Below, in pieces: positions 61,329 to 64,000 of a stretch of 64,000 nt of DNA. Position 1 is the first letter of the stretch; every line of letters begins with the position of its first letter. The DNA comes from Actinomycetes bacterium (GTDB taxonomy: Bacteria; Actinomycetota; CALGFH01): contig DASYUT010000108.1 of the NCBI GenBank assembly GCA_036000965.1, positions 21,273-85,272 of the forward strand, given 5' to 3'. The notes beneath the pieces were generated by a model that did no database searches, was not told the DNA's origin, and was given only the letters and a program-made list of their open reading frames with translations. Position numbers and translations under genes: made by a program.

Positions 61329-62654
61329 ATGCCTGACCGTGGATCTTCGGTTCCGCCGAGCCCTGGCGAGCTCGGCGGGGTCCGGGTGCTGCTCGTGGTC
61401 ACCGGGGGCATCGCCGCCTACAAGGCCGCGGAGCTGGCCCGCGAGTTGCTGCGCGCCGGGGCCGAGGTGCAGCCGCTGCTCACCGAGGCCGCCGAGGCGT
61501 TCGTGACCCGGGCCACCTTCGCCGCCCTGACCGGCCGCCGGGTCCCCTCGTCGATCTGGGACGAGCCGGGCGAGGTCGAGCACGTCGCGCTCGCCCGCTG
61601 GGGCCACGTCCTGGTGGTCGCCCCGGCCACCGCCCACACCCTGGCCCGGCTCGCCGCCGGGCTCGCCGACGACCTGGTCACCAACGTCGCCCTGGCCTTC
61701 GGCGGGCCGGTGGTGGTCGCCCCCGCGATGCACACCGAGATGTGGGAGCACCCGGCCACCCGCCGCAACCTCGAGGTGCTCGCCGCCCGCGGCGTGCGGG
61801 TCGTCCCCCCGGCATCCGGCCCGCTCACCTCCGGCGACGTCGGCCCCGGCCGCCTCGCCGACCTCCCCGACCTGGTTGCAGGCGTCGTCGCCGCGCTCGC
61901 GCCCGGCCAGCGGTCCCACCCCGGCGCCGGGTCGCCCGCCTCCGGGGTGGGCTCCTCGGGCACGGGCGAGGGGGTGGGCTCCTCGGGCACGGGCGAGACC
62001 GCCCGCGGGCTGGCCGGGGTGCGGGTGCTGGTCAGCCTCGGCGGCACCCGCGAGCCGATCGACCCGGTCCGTTACCTCGGCAACCGGTCCTCCGGGCGCA
62101 TGGGCGCCGCGATCGTGGCCGAGGCCCTGCGGCGGGGCGCCGAGGTCACCGCGGTCGCCGCGGCCACCAGCGTCGACCTGCCCGCCGGCGCGCGCGAGGT
62201 GCGGGTGGAGACCGCGCAGCAGCTCTACGACGCCGTGCTCGCCGAGGCGGCCGGCCACGACGTGATCGTGATGGCTGCCGCGGTCGCCGACTTCCGGCCG
62301 AAGGCGGCCGCCGAGCGCAAGCTCAAGAAGGAGCGGGGCGTGCCCGAGGTCGTGCTCGAGCCCACCCCCGACACCCTGGCCGAGCTCGGCCGGGTCCGCC
62401 GCCCGGGCCAGGTCCTGGTCGGCTTCGCCGCCGAGACCGACGACCACGTCGAGGGGGGGCGGCGCAAGCTCGAGCGCAAGCGCCTCGACCTCGTGGTCGT
62501 CAACCACGTCGAGGGGTCCGGGTCAGCCTTCGGGGCCGACGCGGCCACCGCCTACCTGGTGGACGCCGAGGGCGTCGAGCCCCTGCCCGGCGCCCCCAAG
62601 GCCGAGATCGCCCGCCGCCTGCTCGACCGGGTCGAGGCCCTCCGGGCCGGCTGA
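61329..62654 (+). CDS. coaBC: Bifunctional phosphopantothenoylcysteine decarboxylase / synthetase
   Basis: A 441-residue coenzyme A biosynthesis enzyme. The N-terminal flavoprotein CoaC half has [40 protein letters not shown] and [17 protein letters not shown]. The CoaB half has [43 protein letters not shown] and ERKLKK. The linker between them contains GVGSSGTGE twice, encoded by a 27-bp tandem duplication (61944-61997). In the CoaC loop a Ser ([10 protein letters not shown]) stands where many enzymes have Cys. Start ATG 61329. Confidence 0.95.
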   Translation: MPDRGSSVPPSPGELGGVRVLLVVTGGIAAYKAAELARELLRAGAEVQPLLTEAAEAFVTRATFAALTGRRVPSSIWDEPGEVEHVALARWGHVLVVAPATAHTLARLAAGLADDLVTNVALAFGGPVVVAPAMHTEMWEHPATRRNLEVLAARGVRVVPPASGPLTSGDVGPGRLADLPDLVAGVVAALAPGQRSHPGAGSPASGVGSSGTGEGVGSSGTGETARGLAGVRVLVSLGGTREPIDPVRYLGNRSSGRMGAAIVAEALRRGAEVTAVAAATSVDLPAGAREVRVETAQQLYDAVLAEAAGHDVIVMAAAVADFRPKAAAERKLKKERGVPEVVLEPTPDTLAELGRVRRPGQVLVGFAAETDDHVEGGRRKLERKRLDLVVVNHVEGSGSAFGADAATAYLVDAEGVEPLPGAPKAEIARRLLDRVEALRAG

Positions 62655-62716
62655 CCAGCCGCCCCCTGTCCGCGCCGTCCCGCACATTCCCTTGCCCTGC
62701 TGGCCTTTCCCGGCAC

Positions 62717-62740
62717 GGGAGCCGATACGGTATGGTTCCC
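62717..62740. promoter_or_regulatory. Hairpin/operator-like palindrome before metK
   Basis: GGGAGCC (62717-62723) pairs with GGTTCCC (62734-62740) with one G-T pair, around GATACGGTAT. It lies in the 208-base coaBC-metK gap and contains a TATGGT that could be a -10 element. No known SAM riboswitch pattern was recognised in the gap. Confidence 0.3.
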
Positions 62741-62862
62741 CTGCCGGACCGTGCCGACGCCGGGGGAGCGGGGCCGTTTGCTCCTGGCGTGGGGCGCCGT
62801 CTACCCTTCCCGCAGCCCGCGCTCGGGCCCGGGTCGTGACACGAAATCCTGGAGGCTTGCTC

Positions 62863-64000
62863 GTGGCAAACCGCTACCTGTTCACGTCGGAGTCGGTGAC
62901 CGAGGGTCACCCGGACAAGATGGCCGACCAGATCTCGGACGCCGTGCTCGACGAGATCCTGCGTTCCGACCCGGCCGGACGGGTGGCCTGCGAGACGCTG
63001 ATCACCACCGGGCTGGTGGTGGTGGCCGGGGAGATCTCGACCTCGACCTACGTCGACATCCCGTCGACGGTCCGGCGCACGATCCTCGAGATCGGCTACG
63101 ACCGGGCCAAGTACGGCTTCGACGGGGCGACCTGCGGGGTCACCGTGGCCATCGACGAGCAGTCGCCCGACATCGCCCAGGGCGTGGACCACGCCTACGA
63201 GGAGCGCGCCGGCGACACCGACCCGCTCGACACCCAGGGCGCCGGCGACCAGGGGATGATGGTCGGCTACGCCTGCGACGAGACCCCGGAGCTGATGCCC
63301 CTGCCGATCTCACTGGCGCACCGCCTGTCGCGCCGGCTGGCCGAGGTGCGCAAGACCGGGCTCATCCCCTACCTGCGTCCGGACGGCAAGACCCAGGTCA
63401 CCATCGAGTACGGGGCGGGCCGCCCGGTGCGGCTGGACACGGTGGTGGTGTCCACCCAGCACGGCCCCGACATCGACCTCGACACGCTGCTGACCCCCGA
63501 CGTGCGCGAGCACGTGATCGACGCGAGCCTGCCCGAGGGCCTCGCCGCCGAGGGGCTGCGGGTCTTCGTCAACCCGACCGGCCGGTTCGAGCTTGGCGGG
63601 CCCAGCGCCGACACCGGGGTGACCGGCCGCAAGATCATCGTCGACACCTACGGCGGCATGGCCCGCCACGGTGGCGGCGCGTTCTCCGGCAAGGACCCGT
63701 CCAAGGTGGACCGCTCGGCCGCCTACGCCATGCGGTGGGTCGCCAAGAACGTCGTGGCTGCCGGCCTGGCCCGCCGCTGCGAGGCGCAGGTCGCCTACGC
63801 CATCGGCAAGTCGCACCCGGTCGGTGTCTTCATCGAGACCTTCGGCACCGGCACCGTCTCGGACGAGAAGATCCAGGAGGCCGTGCTCGAGGTCTTCGAC
63901 CTGCGTCCGGCCGCGATCATCCGCGACCTCGACCTGTTGCGTCCGATCTACGCCAAGACGGCCGCCTATGGTCACTTCGGCCGCGAGCTCCCCGAGTTCA
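62863..64000 (+). CDS. metK: S-adenosylmethionine synthetase, truncated by window end
   Basis: MetK forms S-adenosylmethionine from ATP and methionine. 379 codons are visible of about 400, the 3' end lying outside the window. Motifs: [32 protein letters not shown], and the P-loop-like [20 protein letters not shown]. Start GTG 62863 with GGAGG at 62851-62855. It follows coaBC as in other actinobacteria. Confidence 0.96.
   Translation, partial: MANRYLFTSESVTEGHPDKMADQISDAVLDEILRSDPAGRVACETLITTGLVVVAGEISTSTYVDIPSTVRRTILEIGYDRAKYGFDGATCGVTVAIDEQSPDIAQGVDHAYEERAGDTDPLDTQGAGDQGMMVGYACDETPELMPLPISLAHRLSRRLAEVRKTGLIPYLRPDGKTQVTIEYGAGRPVRLDTVVVSTQHGPDIDLDTLLTPDVREHVIDASLPEGLAAEGLRVFVNPTGRFELGGPSADTGVTGRKIIVDTYGGMARHGGGAFSGKDPSKVDRSAAYAMRWVAKNVVAAGLARRCEAQVAYAIGKSHPVGVFIETFGTGTVSDEKIQEAVLEVFDLRPAAIIRDLDLLRPIYAKTAAYGHFGRELPEF

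Noticed and set aside
62655..62862. SAM riboswitch before metK
   Set aside because: Only one simple hairpin could be drawn; no conserved SAM-aptamer sequence was recognised.

Overview
The window is a very GC-rich (about three-quarters G+C by eye), gene-dense stretch of a bacterial chromosome. Gene order points to a deep-branching, probably uncultured actinobacterium (Actinomycetota). Marker blocks are relA - cyclophilin - MBL hydrolase - aspS, rarA - alaS - ruvX - mltG - aroE, aroC-aroK-aroB-aroQ-pepP-efp-nusB, and pyrR-pyrB-pyrC-carA-carB-pyrF followed by mihF-gmk-rpoZ-coaBC-metK. The last block, with the actinobacterial nucleoid protein mIHF, is almost the mycobacterial order. A type IV pilus cluster between aroE and aroC is typical of early-branching actinobacterial lineages. 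No tRNA, rRNA, CRISPR array or transposase was seen.

Layout. 1-4070: end of relA, dtd, a methyltransferase, a membrane-anchored cyclophilin and a metallo-hydrolase. 4386-14427: aspS, rarA, DUF948 and DUF6167-like genes, alaS, ruvX, mltG, aroE. hisS, often found before aspS, is absent. 14655-21340: an accessory island with the N-terminal scrap of a SNF2-type helicase, a NYN-domain protein with a Zn-knuckle, a DUF1156 DNA methyltransferase and a DUF499 AAA+ ATPase. This looks like a remodelled anti-phage/DNA-modification module and sits where pilB would be expected. 21678-37280: pilT, pilC, a divergent ECF sigma / anti-sigma / ABC exporter operon, pilA, three minor pilin-like genes, pilD, pilM-N-O and a PilP-like gene. 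37412-43443: shikimate pathway genes, pepP, efp, nusB. 43634-47298: surface and membrane proteins (LPYTG protein, anchored domain protein, receiver-like protein, ThuA lipoprotein, a frameshifted RDD remnant, LysE exporter). 47325-59799: the complete pyrimidine operon behind a PyrR-binding leader with a translationally coupled 15-codon leader peptide. 59980-64000: mihF, gmk, rpoZ, coaBC and the start of metK.

Genes are packed with GTGA, ATGA and TGATG stop-start overlaps, implying translational coupling. The most unusual window-wide feature is short tandem duplication. Arrays of 12-50 bp units sit on stop codons and stop-start junctions (DUF948/DUF6167, PilW/PilX, PilP-like, aroB/aroQ, pyrB/pyrC, pyrC/next, pyrF/pyrE, gmk/rpoZ). 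They also occur in promoter regions and, in frame, in domain linkers or termini of housekeeping enzymes (AroE, PilT, AroB, PyrR, CarB, CoaBC). PyrK carries a perfect 25-bp inverted repeat between its iron-sulfur cysteines.

The two best leads are the NYN-DUF1156-DUF499 module with its fossil helicase and structured leader, and the tandem expansion of formerly overlapping gene junctions.
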